This document shows, one piece after another, positions 8,258 through 17,652 of a stretch of DNA of 48,050 nt (positions are counted from its first letter, which is position 1; each line of letters begins with the position of its first letter). Made by a program: the position numbers and the translations under genes. A model generated the notes under the pieces. The model did not search any database and was not told the origin of the DNA. It saw only the letters and a program-made list of their open reading frames with translations. Origin of the DNA: Streptosporangiaceae bacterium (GTDB lineage: Bacteria > Actinomycetota > Actinomycetes > Streptosporangiales > Streptosporangiaceae); contig JASHOE010000261.1 in assembly GCA_030041275.1 (NCBI GenBank), positions 1-48,050 on the forward strand. Direction: 5' to 3'.

Positions 8258-10735
8258 TTACGCAGAAACGATATTTACCAGCTTCGGTGCCCGGACGATG
8301 ACGGTTCGGACACCGCGTCCGGCCAGCGCGCGAGTGGCGGCCTCGCTCGCAACGGCCAGCGAGCGAAGCTCGTCGTCGCTAATAGCCACTGGTACGTCAA
8401 GCCGGTCCCGAACCTTGCCGTCAACCTGGACGACGCAGGTGACGGTCTGGCGCACCAGCAGGGCCGGATCGGAAGCGGGCCAGCCCGCCGTGGCGACCGA
8501 CGGCTCGTGGCCCAGGATCTCCCAGCACTCCTCGGCGGTGTACGGCGCGAATAGGGACAGCATGATCGTCAGCGCTTCGGCGGCTTCACGGACTGCCGCG
8601 TCGCCGGCACCCGGACCGGAGTCGATCGTCCGGCGGGCAGCACTGACAAGCTCCATCAACCTGGCCACGGCCACGTTCAGCCGAGTGGTCTCGACCAGCC
8701 TGGTGACCTCGTCGATTGTCCGGTGCGTCACCTTGCGCAGTTCCTGGTCGCCGGCGGCCGGGTCGCTCGCGACAGCCGGCGCTGCCGCCACCTCCGCGGC
8801 GACCCGCGCCACCCGGCCCAGGAACTTCGTCAGGGCGTCCGGGTTCATGTCCGCCCAGTCGATGTCGTCCTCGGGCGGGCTGGCGAAGATCATCGTCAGC
8901 CGGATGGCGTCCACGCCGTGCGCGGCTAGCTGCTCCCCCAGGTCGACGCCGTTCCCCAGCGACTTGGACATCGCCTTGCCGCGGTTGATCACCTGGCCCT
9001 GGTTCACGAGCGCGGTAAAAGGCTCGATGAAGTCCAGCATCTGCATGTCGTACAGCACTTTGACGAAGAACCGCGAGTAGAGCAGGTGCAGGATCGCGTG
9101 CTCCACCCCGCCGACGTACAGGTTTACCGGCGACCACCGGCGAACCGCCTCAACCTCGAACGGGCCGTGCTCGAACAGCGGCGAGCAGTACCGCAGGAAG
9201 TACCAGGACGAGTCCACGAACGTGTCCATCGTGTCGGTGTCCCGCTTGGCAGGCCCACCGCACTTGGGGCACTCGGTTGCAACCCAGTCGGTGGCTGCGG
9301 CCAACGGCGAGACGCCCTTGGGAGCCAGTTCCTGGCCGCGCAGGTCGGGCAGCAGCACGGGCAGCTGGTCGTCAGGCACCGGCACCTCGCCGCAGCCATC
9401 GCAGTACACGATCGGTATCGGCGCTCCCCAGAACCGCTGCCGGGAAAGCAGCCAGTCGCGTAGCCGGTAGTTCACGGCGCCACGACCCAGCTCGTGTTCA
9501 GCCAGGATCTCGATGATCCGGTCGATGGCGGCGGACTTCGACAGCCCGTCCAATGGCCCTGAGTTGACCAGCGTGCCCTCGCCTGGCGTGGCCACTCCGG
9601 TCACCCCTGGGTCTGCAGAGCCGGTATCCAGAACCACCCGGACGGGCAGGTCGAAGGTACGGGCGAAGTCAAGGTCGCGCTGGTCGTGCGCGGGTACTGC
9701 CATGATCGCTCCGGTGCCGTAATCCGGGAGCACGTAGTCCGCCGCCCAGACCTGAATCAGCTCGCCGTTCACCGGGTTGACCGCGTGCCTGCCCAGGAAC
9801 ACGCCGGTCTTCTCCCGGTCGGCCGACTGCCGCTCGATGTCGGTCAGCTTCCGCACCTGGGCCACGTAGTCGGCCAGCGCGGACCGCTGCTCGGGCGCGC
9901 AAAGCTCTTCGGCTAGCGGAGAGTCGGCGGCGACGACAAAGAAGGTAGCGCCGTATAGCGTGTCTGGCCGGGTGGTGAACACGGTGACCGGCTCGGCCCG
10001 CCCCTCGATCTGGAACGCGACTTCGGCACCCTGGCTGCGGCCAATCCAGTTGCGCTGCATCAGCAGCACGCGGTCGGGCCACTTGCCCTCGAGCGGTGCC
10101 ATGTCGGCCAGCAGCCGGTCCGCGTACTCGGTGATCTTGAAGTACCACTGCGTCAGTACCCGGCGGATGACCTCGGACCCGCAGCGCTCGCACTTTCCAG
10201 CGATGACCTGCTCATTTGCCAGCACCGTCTGGTCGACTGGGCACCAGTTCACATAACCGTCGGCGCGATAAGCCAGGCCACGCTCGTAGAACCGGAGAAA
10301 TAGCCACTGCGTCCACTTGTAGTAATCCGGGTCGCAGGTCTGCAGCCGCCGGGACCAGTCAAAGGACACCGCGTACTGGCGGAACGAGGCAGCCTGAACC
10401 TCGATGTTCGCGTGCGTCCAGTCGGCCGGGTGGGTGTTGTTTCTGATGGCCGCGTTCTCCGCGGGCAGCCCGAAGGCGTCCCAGCCGATGGGGTGCAAGA
10501 CGTTGTGGCCGCGCAGGGTGTAGTAGCGCGCCATGGCGTCACCCAGCGCGTAGGCCTCCGCGTGCCCCATGTGCAGGTCGCCAGAGGGATAAGGGAACAT
10601 GTCGAGCAGATAGGTGCGCGGCCTCTGGTCATCCGGATCGTCGCTGGCGCGGAAGATGTCCATGGCGGCCCAGCGCTGCTGCCACTTGTCCTGGATAGCG
10701 CGCGGATCGTAGCGGTCCGCGGTCTCGGCTGTCAT
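8258..10735 (-). CDS. leuS: leucyl-tRNA synthetase
   Basis: LeuRS charges tRNA-Leu with leucine in the cytosol. The 825-residue class I synthetase shows HMGH at residues 55-58 (the HIGH signature), the editing-domain stretch [12 protein letters not shown], the zinc-type [16 protein letters not shown] insert and MSKSLGNG (KMSKS loop) near residue 587, followed by the anticodon-binding and C-terminal domains. The length is typical of bacteria. The ATG is preceded by GAGGA. I found no T-box motif in the 676 bp upstream. It appears to be transcribed alone. Confidence 0.97.
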   Translation of the reverse strand: MTAETADRYDPRAIQDKWQQRWAAMDIFRASDDPDDQRPRTYLLDMFPYPSGDLHMGHAEAYALGDAMARYYTLRGHNVLHPIGWDAFGLPAENAAIRNNTHPADWTHANIEVQAASFRQYAVSFDWSRRLQTCDPDYYKWTQWLFLRFYERGLAYRADGYVNWCPVDQTVLANEQVIAGKCERCGSEVIRRVLTQWYFKITEYADRLLADMAPLEGKWPDRVLLMQRNWIGRSQGAEVAFQIEGRAEPVTVFTTRPDTLYGATFFVVAADSPLAEELCAPEQRSALADYVAQVRKLTDIERQSADREKTGVFLGRHAVNPVNGELIQVWAADYVLPDYGTGAIMAVPAHDQRDLDFARTFDLPVRVVLDTGSADPGVTGVATPGEGTLVNSGPLDGLSKSAAIDRIIEILAEHELGRGAVNYRLRDWLLSRQRFWGAPIPIVYCDGCGEVPVPDDQLPVLLPDLRGQELAPKGVSPLAAATDWVATECPKCGGPAKRDTDTMDTFVDSSWYFLRYCSPLFEHGPFEVEAVRRWSPVNLYVGGVEHAILHLLYSRFFVKVLYDMQMLDFIEPFTALVNQGQVINRGKAMSKSLGNGVDLGEQLAAHGVDAIRLTMIFASPPEDDIDWADMNPDALTKFLGRVARVAAEVAAAPAVASDPAAGDQELRKVTHRTIDEVTRLVETTRLNVAVARLMELVSAARRTIDSGPGAGDAAVREAAEALTIMLSLFAPYTAEECWEILGHEPSVATAGWPASDPALLVRQTVTCVVQVDGKVRDRLDVPVAISDDELRSLAVASEAATRALAGRGVRTVIVRAPKLVNIVSA

Positions 10736-11411
10736 GGTGTCCTCGCGTGTCTGGTGAGGTCCGGATCGGCCCCTGCCCGGCCTGAGCTTTCCTTGCTCTC
10801 AATAGAAGCGCCCCCCGGGTCACGAGGGGCAGCCGCGCCAACGACAGGACAGTCGGCGCGGCTAGGTAAGGAGCAGCCGGGCGAAACGCACGCGTTCAGG
10901 GTAGCGCACGGTGCCATGAGGCGGACGACAGCGGCGCAAGTGCGCGCACAAGGCGCCGCATGATCCGTAACGGCGGCCGGTGGCGAGGCCGCCAGCCGAC
11001 GATATCGGCTGGCAGATAAACACCGGTACTCGCATTCCCTACTACATTGTCCCGGTCGGAAGAAAACGACGTCAGATATCAAAAGTGGTGCGTCCCAGCG
11101 TTCTTCTTGACCGCACTCCCAGGCCGTCAAATAATGGCGAGACACCTAGCCGCAACGGGCTGTCGGGACACGCGGCACATCGCTGGCGCACGAGGCCATC
11201 CGGGGGATTGGGCCGTGCCAGCGGTGTCTGTGCGGCCGGGCTGGCCCATCGGGAGACGGCCATACTGCGGGGGAAATAATGCGCATCTGCGTGCGCGCGG
11301 AATTACTGTGTCGCATTAACCGAATTCGGTCAGCGCGACCCCTTTTTCACGCTGACTGCAACCGGCGCGGGCACGTCGGCCGCCAGTCGACCAAGGCCAC
11401 CGGGGGCCGCC
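10736..11411. promoter_or_regulatory. 676-bp divergent intergenic region with inverted repeat and promoter
   Basis: No convincing gene lies here. A 9-bp-arm inverted repeat (GCCAGCCGA / TCGGCTGGC, 10991-11013, 5-base loop) is a candidate operator. TTGACC (11107-11112), a 17-base spacer and AATAAT (11130-11135) form a good plus-strand sigma70-type promoter about 275 bp before the PKS gene, implying a long leader. The stretch 11020-11150 is clearly less GC-rich than its surroundings. Confidence 0.45.
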
Positions 11412-14400
11412 ATGACTGAGGCTGCCGCCGCGGCGCGGAACGTGGCGTCGCTCGCCGTCGTGGGCCTGGCGTGCCGGTTCCCCGACGCGGACGACGCAGC
11501 CGAGCTGCTGGACGTGGTGCTGACCGGCCGGCGGGCGTTCCGTCGCATCCCTCCGGGCAGGCTCAACCTGGCCGACTACTACCGGTCGGATCCAGCGACG
11601 TCGGACGCCACCTACAGCACCAGAGCTGCCCTCATCGAAGGCTGGCGGTTCGACCGCGCGGCGTTCGGCGTCGAGCCCGCGGTCTACCTGGGCTCGGACC
11701 CCGCGCACTGGCTCGCGCTGGAGACGGCGGCCCGGGCCCTCGCCGCTGCCGGGCTGCCCGCCGGCGCCGGGCTCGATCGCGACCGCACCGGCGTCATCAT
11801 CGGGAACACCATGGCGGGCGATATTTCCAGGGCCAATGCGGTGCGAGTGCGCTGGCCGTACGTGCGCCGGGCGCTCACCGACGCGCTGGCAGCAGCTGAT
11901 GTCCCGGCCAGCCAGGCTGGAACGGTGCTGCGCCGGGCCGAGCGGCGGTTCCTGACTTCCTTCCCGGCGATAGGCCCCTACAGCCTCGCTGGCAGCATGC
12001 CGGCCACAATCGCGGCGACGATCAGCAGCTACTTCGGGTTTCGCGGCGGCAGTCACGCCGTCGACAGCGCCTGCTCGTCGTCGCTGCAGGCGGTCGCGTC
12101 TGCCTGCAGCGCGCTCGCTGCTGGTGATCTCGACGCAGCGATCGCCGGGGGCGTCGACCTCAGCATTGATCCGCTCGAGCTGATCGGCCTGGCGAAGGCC
12201 GGCGTGCTCGCCACGACGGACGTGCGTTTGTACGACCAGAACCCCTCGGGATACCTGCCTGGGGAAGGATGCGGCGTCGTCGTGCTACTCCGCACCGCGG
12301 ACGCGCGTGCGGCCGGCCTGCCGGTCTACGCCGAGATTCTCGGCTGGGGGACGTCCAGCGGCGGGCTGCCTGGCCAGCTGGGCTCGCAGGCGAGCAGCCA
12401 GCTGCTGGCGATGCGGCGGGCTTACAACCGGGCTGGGATCGATCCGGCAGACATCGACTACATAGAGGGGAACGGGGCCGGAACACCGGCGGACGACGAC
12501 GCAGAACTCAGCGCTCTGGCCTCGATACGAGCTGGGGCGCGCCGTCCAGCCGCGCTAGGGTCAGTCAAGACGAACATCGGGCACGCCAAGGCGGCAGCAG
12601 GGGCTGCGAGCCTGATCAAGACCGTGCTGGCGGTCAGCACCGGCGTGGTGCCGCCAGCGACCGGCGTGGACCGGCCGCACGCCCTCATCACCGGCGGCGA
12701 GGCACGGGTGGCCCTGCCACGGGTGCCGCAGGACTGGGAGCCCGGTCCCCGACTGGCCGCCGTCGCCGCGACCGGCATCGGCGGCAGCAATGTCCATCTG
12801 GTACTGCGGCACGAGCCCGCTGCCAAGTCGCGGCCACCCCACGCCCGGCCCGCGGCGAAGGATTCCGACGACGTCCAGCGGGCACCGACCGGAACGCCTC
12901 GGCCCAGGCCGTTTCTCGTCCACGCACCCGACCGGGCCGCGCTCGCCGCAACTCTGTCCAGACTGGCCGACCGAGCGACCTGGCTCTCCGACGGCGAGAT
13001 GGTGGACCTCGCCTGCGTGCTGGGCCGGGACCAGGGGCCGCAGGGCCCGGCAAGGGTCGGGCTCGTGGCGAAGCGGCAGGAACAGCTGTCGGCCCTTGCC
13101 CGCGAGGCGCTCGGTCTGCTTCCGGGCCTGTCCGCCGGCCGGATTGGGACTAGACCCGGCATCTTTGCCTCTGATGGTGCCGACGGCCGGGTGGTGCTGC
13201 TGATGTCGGGCGAGGAGCGCGCCGCCGCGGCCGGGGAGCTCCGCGCTGGCGTCGGTCACTGCCTGGAGGTGCTGCGCTGGCTGGCCTCGCTGGAGGTCGA
13301 CGCGGCCTGCGCGGTCGGGCACGGGTTTGGCCTGCTTGCTGGCCTGGCCTGGGCCGGTGTTATCGGCGAGCGCGAGGTAACGGAGATCGCCGGGCTGCGT
13401 TCGCAGTTCCTGGCCAGTGCGCCGCCGCCGGACACTCACGGGACAGGCATCGACGGGGCCCTGGCCGCCTGGCCGCCTGACGGAGCGCGCGGTGCAGAGC
13501 TGCGCGCCGCAATCGCCAAGCGCTTCCGGTTCGGCCCGCCGCGGCGGCGGTTGCTTTCCACCGTGACCGGTGCCGAAGTGCGGTCCGTGGACGAGGCGGT
13601 GGACCTAATCTGCGGCGGATTCGCCGGCGCTGAGCGGGTCCTCGAGGCGGTCGCCGACAGCGCCGGCGACGCCACGCTGCTGCTCGACTCGGGCCCAGGT
13701 CAGGCTCTTGCCCACGCCGCGGCGAGGGTGCAGGTTCCGTCACTCAGCCTGCGCCCCGGGCTCGCCGACCCGGCCGACGTAGCCCGCGTGGCCGCCGCTC
13801 TGTTCGCAGCCGGCGCGCTCAGCGCCCCAGCTTCCCTGTTCGCCGGACAGCAGGCCAGGCCGATCGACATCTGGACTGAGCCCGCGTTCCTCACCAGCCC
13901 GTGCGAGCCAAGCCCGCGGCCGCGCCGGCCTGCCCGCCCCGGCGGGCCATCATCTGAGGACGCCGTGCCCACCGCGCCGATCTCCGCCCCGACGGCCGGT
14001 CCGCCGCCAAGGCCAGCTGCCAACGGCTCGGCTGCCAACGGCTCGGCCGCCGACGCGCTGCGCCGAGCACTTGATGCCGTGTCGCAGTCCCATGATGGGC
14101 CTTCGGCAGCCGCGCAAACGCCCGACGGCCTGACGGCAGACCGCCGCGGGCCCGGCGGGCCAGCCGACGGATCCGCAGCCATACCCGGTGATGACGCACT
14201 GTCTGCTGAGCCTGTCATCCGGTACCGGGCGACCAGCGCCCTGGCGAACGGCGACCGCCCCTTGGCGGTCGGCGACCCCGACCACGCGGGCGAAGAGGCC
14301 GAGCCAGCGCCCGGCACCGCGACGCCCGGCACTACTGGTAGGCCGGATGCCGCAGCCCACGACGGCTACATCCCTGGCGGTGTCGGCGTTCCGGCCAGTC

Positions 14401-17400
14401 AGGTCGCTCTTGGAGTTGCCGGACTGGCGCCCTGGTCGCGGTGCTTTACCGAGAGCCTGCGCCCAGCGCAGCCACCGACCGGATCGGCGCCAAGCCGGGA
14501 GTGGCGCGTGTACGCGGCCGCGCGCAGCCCGTGGCTCGCAGACCTCGGCGCGCAGTTCACCGCCGACCCGGCCGCGGTGCGGACGCTCGCTGTGCTCGAG
14601 GACCCCGCGGACGAGCAGTCTCGCAGCGCGGCGGTCGCGGCCGCACGCGACGCAGCGAGCACGGGTGAGCTTGTGGTGCTGACACCGAGTCCCGGTTTCA
14701 CCGGGTTCTTCGCCACGCTGCACGCGGAGCAGCCGTCGCTCGGCGTGACCGTGTTGCGGGTCCCGTCCGAGATCGGCCCTGCTGGGGTAGTGCCGGAGGC
14801 AAGCGCGAGCCCTGGGCAGTTCCGCGAGCTGGTCGTCGCGCCAACTGGCCTGGCCAGCGAGCCAGTGCTCACCGAGGCTCCCCTGCCGGGCGGCGCGAAC
14901 TTCCCGCTCGGTCCGGGGGATGTGCTCGTCATCAGCCGCGCTACTGGCGGCGCGGGTCTCGCGCTGGCGCGAATTCTCGCGTGCAGTGGGGCCGGCATTG
15001 CCATGGTCGGCCGCGCCGGTGAACACGACGACACCGAGCTCATCGCCGGCCTCGAGGAGCTTCGGCAGGCCGGAGCGCGAGTCGGCTATGAGATCATCGA
15101 CGTCCGCGACCCGGTCAGCCTGGCGCGTGCAATCCGCCGGATCGAGGGCCGGCTCGGGCCGGTGACGGCCCTTGCGCACGCTGCCAGCCCAGCCGACCCC
15201 GTTCCGGTCCTTGACATCGATGACGCGGACGCCCGCGGCTACCCGGCAGGGCAGGCAGGTGTCCTCGACGCGCTGGCCGCGTCGATACCGGATGCGCAGC
15301 TCAAGCTGATCATCTCCGTCGGCACGGTGACCGGCCGGTACGGGCTAGCGGGAGCGGGCTTGCACACACTCGGCTGCGGCGCGCTGGCTAGCCGCGCCGC
15401 CGAGCTGGCCGCCGCGCGGCCCGGCTGCGCGGCGCTGCACCTCGACCTTGCCGCCTGGTCCGTGACCGCAGTCGGCGAGCGCCCTGACTTCGCGGCGTCG
15501 CTGGCCGCGGCTGACACTCCGCCGCTGGATATCAGCGCGGCGAGCAAGCTACTGCTGAAGATCATGACAACACCCGGCCTTGCACCGCGGCTGGCGCTGC
15601 ACGGCCGGATCGGCGGTCTCGCCAGCCGACGGCCGCCAATGATCACCACTGGCGCGCTGGCCGCGGCCGGGCTCCCCGGCGGCGGGCGGTTTCTGCGCGA
15701 AGTCGCCGTCCACTACGAGGGCGTGGAGCTGATCTGCACGGCGCGACTGTCGCTAGCCAGCGATCCCTTCCTGGACGACTACCGGATCGACGGGCTACCC
15801 GTGTTGCCGCCCGTGCTGGCGCTTGAGGCCCTCGCCGAGGCGGCGTCGGTGCTGGCGGGACAGCCGATGCGGCAGGCCAGTGCCGTCACGCTGGAGTCGC
15901 CGCTGCTGATCCCGTCGACCGGCGGGGTAACGGTGCGGGTCTGCGCGCAGCGCTTCGGTGACTCAATCACGGCAGTGCTCCGCAGCTCGGACAGCTCGTA
16001 CCAGATCGACCACGCCACCGCGGTGTTCCCCAGCGAGCAGGCCGAGCTGCCCGAGACGGCCGTTCCGGCGTCGCTGCTGCCGCAGTTCGGCGGAGCGGCG
16101 ACCGGGTTGGTCGACGGCACCGAGCTCTACGGTCCGGTGTGTTTCCAGTCCGGCCGGTTCCGCCGGATCGCCCTGCTACCGGAGGTCACCGCCCGCTCCG
16201 GCCGGGCGATCGCGCGCGGCGCCGACGACCAGCCCTGGTTTGAGCCCAGCAGCGGGCTGACTGATACCGGGTTCCTGGTCGGCAGTCCCGGCCTCGGCGA
16301 CGCTGCGTTGCAGCTCCTGCAGGCGTGCGTGCCGCATCGCCGGGTGCGAGCCATCAGCTGCGAGTCTGTGCATTTCTCTGGCCGCGACGAAACCGGGCCC
16401 GTCGAGATCAGAGCCGTGGCTGAGCCGGTGCGGAACGCGACCTCGGAGCGGCTCGCCGCGGCGGCCCCAGCCCTCAACGGCGCTGCCCCGCTGGCTCCGG
16501 TCATCCCTGGCCAGCGCGGCGCCCCCGCCGCCGAGCACGACGCCAACGAGGGCCGCGATGACAACGCACTCGGCGCTGGGGGCCGCCGCGTCGTCGAGGC
16601 GGACGACTCGCAGGCGGGAGCGGCCGCGGATCCCGGAACAGAGGCGTCAGGAAAGTCGCGGCACGCGCGCAGGCCTCGGCCGGGCGGCGGCCGCCAGCGG
16701 GACGCGACCTTCGCCGGCTCGACCCCGGCGACTCCACCTGGCCACGGCAACCGGCGGTCTGCCGAGCAGCTGTGGTCGGTCGAGGCGGTGAACACCGCCG
16801 GGCAGCTGGTCGCCTCCTGGCGTGGCATCCGGCTTCGGGATGCCGGACCGCTGCCGCGGAATACCGCGTGGCCGCCGGCGCTGCTCGCGGCGTTCCTCGA
16901 GCGAGGTGCGGCCGACCTGGGTCTGGACGACGGCCTGCGGGTTACCGTCAGCTGCCTGCAGCCTCCGGTGCTCGCTGGCGCGATCCCGCCCCAGTCCGGC
17001 GCGGCTGAGGACACGCCGCGCAGCGCGAATCCTTCGATTTCTGGCGGCCACGCGAGGCCGGGGACAGGCCGCCTCAGAGCCGCGAGCGCACCGGGAGCAG
17101 GGCCGCTCGCCGGGTTCACGCTCGCGGTGCGGGCACCCGTGGGTGCGGCGTGCGGCTGGGTCACCGTCGACGAAGCGAGCCGCCGGCATCAGCCAGCCAC
17201 CGGCCTGGCGATCGCCTACGGGCAGCTGCGCGCCGAGCTCAACGAGCCGCCGCCGCTCCTCGCCGGGCGGCTTGAGGCGATCCGCGCCTGCCTGGCGACA
17301 GCCCGCCTGCGCGCTGACGCCGACCTCAGGGTTGTGCAGGCGACCAGCGACGACTGGGTAGCACTCGCGACCCGTCGCGCCCGCATTGCGTGCACGGTGG

Positions 17401-17507
17401 TCGAGCTGAGCGGCGTGACCGCGCCGGTCGCGATCGCCCTGCTGACCATGCGAGCGACGCACGCGCGACCCGCAGTGCTCGAGGCCGCTGCGGCTGCCCT
17501 GCCCTGA
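11412..17507 (+). CDS. enediyne/hglE-like type I polyketide synthase with degenerate domains
   Basis: This 2031-residue protein follows the order of enediyne and heterocyst-glycolipid-type iterative PKSs: KS (about 10-465), AT-like (590-815), linker, KR-like (1168-1350), hot-dog DH-like (1425-1670), PPTase-like end (1785-2015). In the KS the nucleophile Cys221 (DSACSSS) and His391 (NIGHAKAAAG) remain, but the first catalytic His of the HGTGT motif is Asn354 (EGNGAGT). The AT GHSxG serine is Gly638 (GHGFG). The KR active Tyr position reads His1318. The DH His position reads Tyr1457 (DDYRIDGLPVLP). The Glu/Lys of the PPTase are not evident. No LGxDSL carrier site exists; its place is a Pro/Ala-rich linker (825-1000) with a duplicated AANGS unit. 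The frame is clean, so this is not simple decay. It may be a scaffold, or a synthase using an external carrier. Residue equivalences come from alignment by eye. A P450 follows 145 bp downstream. Confidence 0.82.
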   Translation: MTEAAAAARNVASLAVVGLACRFPDADDAAELLDVVLTGRRAFRRIPPGRLNLADYYRSDPATSDATYSTRAALIEGWRFDRAAFGVEPAVYLGSDPAHWLALETAARALAAAGLPAGAGLDRDRTGVIIGNTMAGDISRANAVRVRWPYVRRALTDALAAADVPASQAGTVLRRAERRFLTSFPAIGPYSLAGSMPATIAATISSYFGFRGGSHAVDSACSSSLQAVASACSALAAGDLDAAIAGGVDLSIDPLELIGLAKAGVLATTDVRLYDQNPSGYLPGEGCGVVVLLRTADARAAGLPVYAEILGWGTSSGGLPGQLGSQASSQLLAMRRAYNRAGIDPADIDYIEGNGAGTPADDDAELSALASIRAGARRPAALGSVKTNIGHAKAAAGAASLIKTVLAVSTGVVPPATGVDRPHALITGGEARVALPRVPQDWEPGPRLAAVAATGIGGSNVHLVLRHEPAAKSRPPHARPAAKDSDDVQRAPTGTPRPRPFLVHAPDRAALAATLSRLADRATWLSDGEMVDLACVLGRDQGPQGPARVGLVAKRQEQLSALAREALGLLPGLSAGRIGTRPGIFASDGADGRVVLLMSGEERAAAAGELRAGVGHCLEVLRWLASLEVDAACAVGHGFGLLAGLAWAGVIGEREVTEIAGLRSQFLASAPPPDTHGTGIDGALAAWPPDGARGAELRAAIAKRFRFGPPRRRLLSTVTGAEVRSVDEAVDLICGGFAGAERVLEAVADSAGDATLLLDSGPGQALAHAAARVQVPSLSLRPGLADPADVARVAAALFAAGALSAPASLFAGQQARPIDIWTEPAFLTSPCEPSPRPRRPARPGGPSSEDAVPTAPISAPTAGPPPRPAANGSAANGSAADALRRALDAVSQSHDGPSAAAQTPDGLTADRRGPGGPADGSAAIPGDDALSAEPVIRYRATSALANGDRPLAVGDPDHAGEEAEPAPGTATPGTTGRPDAAAHDGYIPGGVGVPASQVALGVAGLAPWSRCFTESLRPAQPPTGSAPSREWRVYAAARSPWLADLGAQFTADPAAVRTLAVLEDPADEQSRSAAVAAARDAASTGELVVLTPSPGFTGFFATLHAEQPSLGVTVLRVPSEIGPAGVVPEASASPGQFRELVVAPTGLASEPVLTEAPLPGGANFPLGPGDVLVISRATGGAGLALARILACSGAGIAMVGRAGEHDDTELIAGLEELRQAGARVGYEIIDVRDPVSLARAIRRIEGRLGPVTALAHAASPADPVPVLDIDDADARGYPAGQAGVLDALAASIPDAQLKLIISVGTVTGRYGLAGAGLHTLGCGALASRAAELAAARPGCAALHLDLAAWSVTAVGERPDFAASLAAADTPPLDISAASKLLLKIMTTPGLAPRLALHGRIGGLASRRPPMITTGALAAAGLPGGGRFLREVAVHYEGVELICTARLSLASDPFLDDYRIDGLPVLPPVLALEALAEAASVLAGQPMRQASAVTLESPLLIPSTGGVTVRVCAQRFGDSITAVLRSSDSSYQIDHATAVFPSEQAELPETAVPASLLPQFGGAATGLVDGTELYGPVCFQSGRFRRIALLPEVTARSGRAIARGADDQPWFEPSSGLTDTGFLVGSPGLGDAALQLLQACVPHRRVRAISCESVHFSGRDETGPVEIRAVAEPVRNATSERLAAAAPALNGAAPLAPVIPGQRGAPAAEHDANEGRDDNALGAGGRRVVEADDSQAGAAADPGTEASGKSRHARRPRPGGGRQRDATFAGSTPATPPGHGNRRSAEQLWSVEAVNTAGQLVASWRGIRLRDAGPLPRNTAWPPALLAAFLERGAADLGLDDGLRVTVSCLQPPVLAGAIPPQSGAAEDTPRSANPSISGGHARPGTGRLRAASAPGAGPLAGFTLAVRAPVGAACGWVTVDEASRRHQPATGLAIAYGQLRAELNEPPPLLAGRLEAIRACLATARLRADADLRVVQATSDDWVALATRRARIACTVVELSGVTAPVAIALLTMRATHARPAVLEAAAAALP

Positions 17508-17621
17508 CAACAGGGCGCAGCGCGGCCTTGCCCGCCGGGAGCACAGCCTGGGCCCGGCCCGACCGGGTGCCCAGATCACGCGGCCGTAGCCGCCGTCGGG
17601 GCGGCAATGCCAGACTAGGGC

Positions 17622-17638
17622 CTAGAACCGCGTTCTAG
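17622..17638. promoter_or_regulatory. palindromic operator before the P450 gene
   Basis: CTAGAAC-CGC-GTTCTAG is a perfect 7-bp-arm palindrome ending 14 bp before the P450 ATG. It resembles the KstR-type TetR operator TNNAACNNGTTNNA, but with a 3-base instead of 2-base centre. The position would block transcription or translation initiation. A perfect match to that pattern occurs at 40666-40679. Confidence 0.65.
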
Positions 17639-17652
17639 TCAAAGGTGGCGTC

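Noticed and set aside
10736..10990. Possible T-box leader before leuS
   Set aside because: No T-box core sequence or antiterminator motif is visible.
10732..11145. 137-codon minus-strand frame upstream of leuS
   Set aside because: Cys/Arg/Pro-rich and unstructured, overlaps the leuS start, no ribosome site; treated as non-coding.
13990..14055. Tandem repeat in the PKS linker
   Set aside because: Only two copies of a 15-base unit encoding AANGS-type linker; not a mobile or CRISPR repeat.
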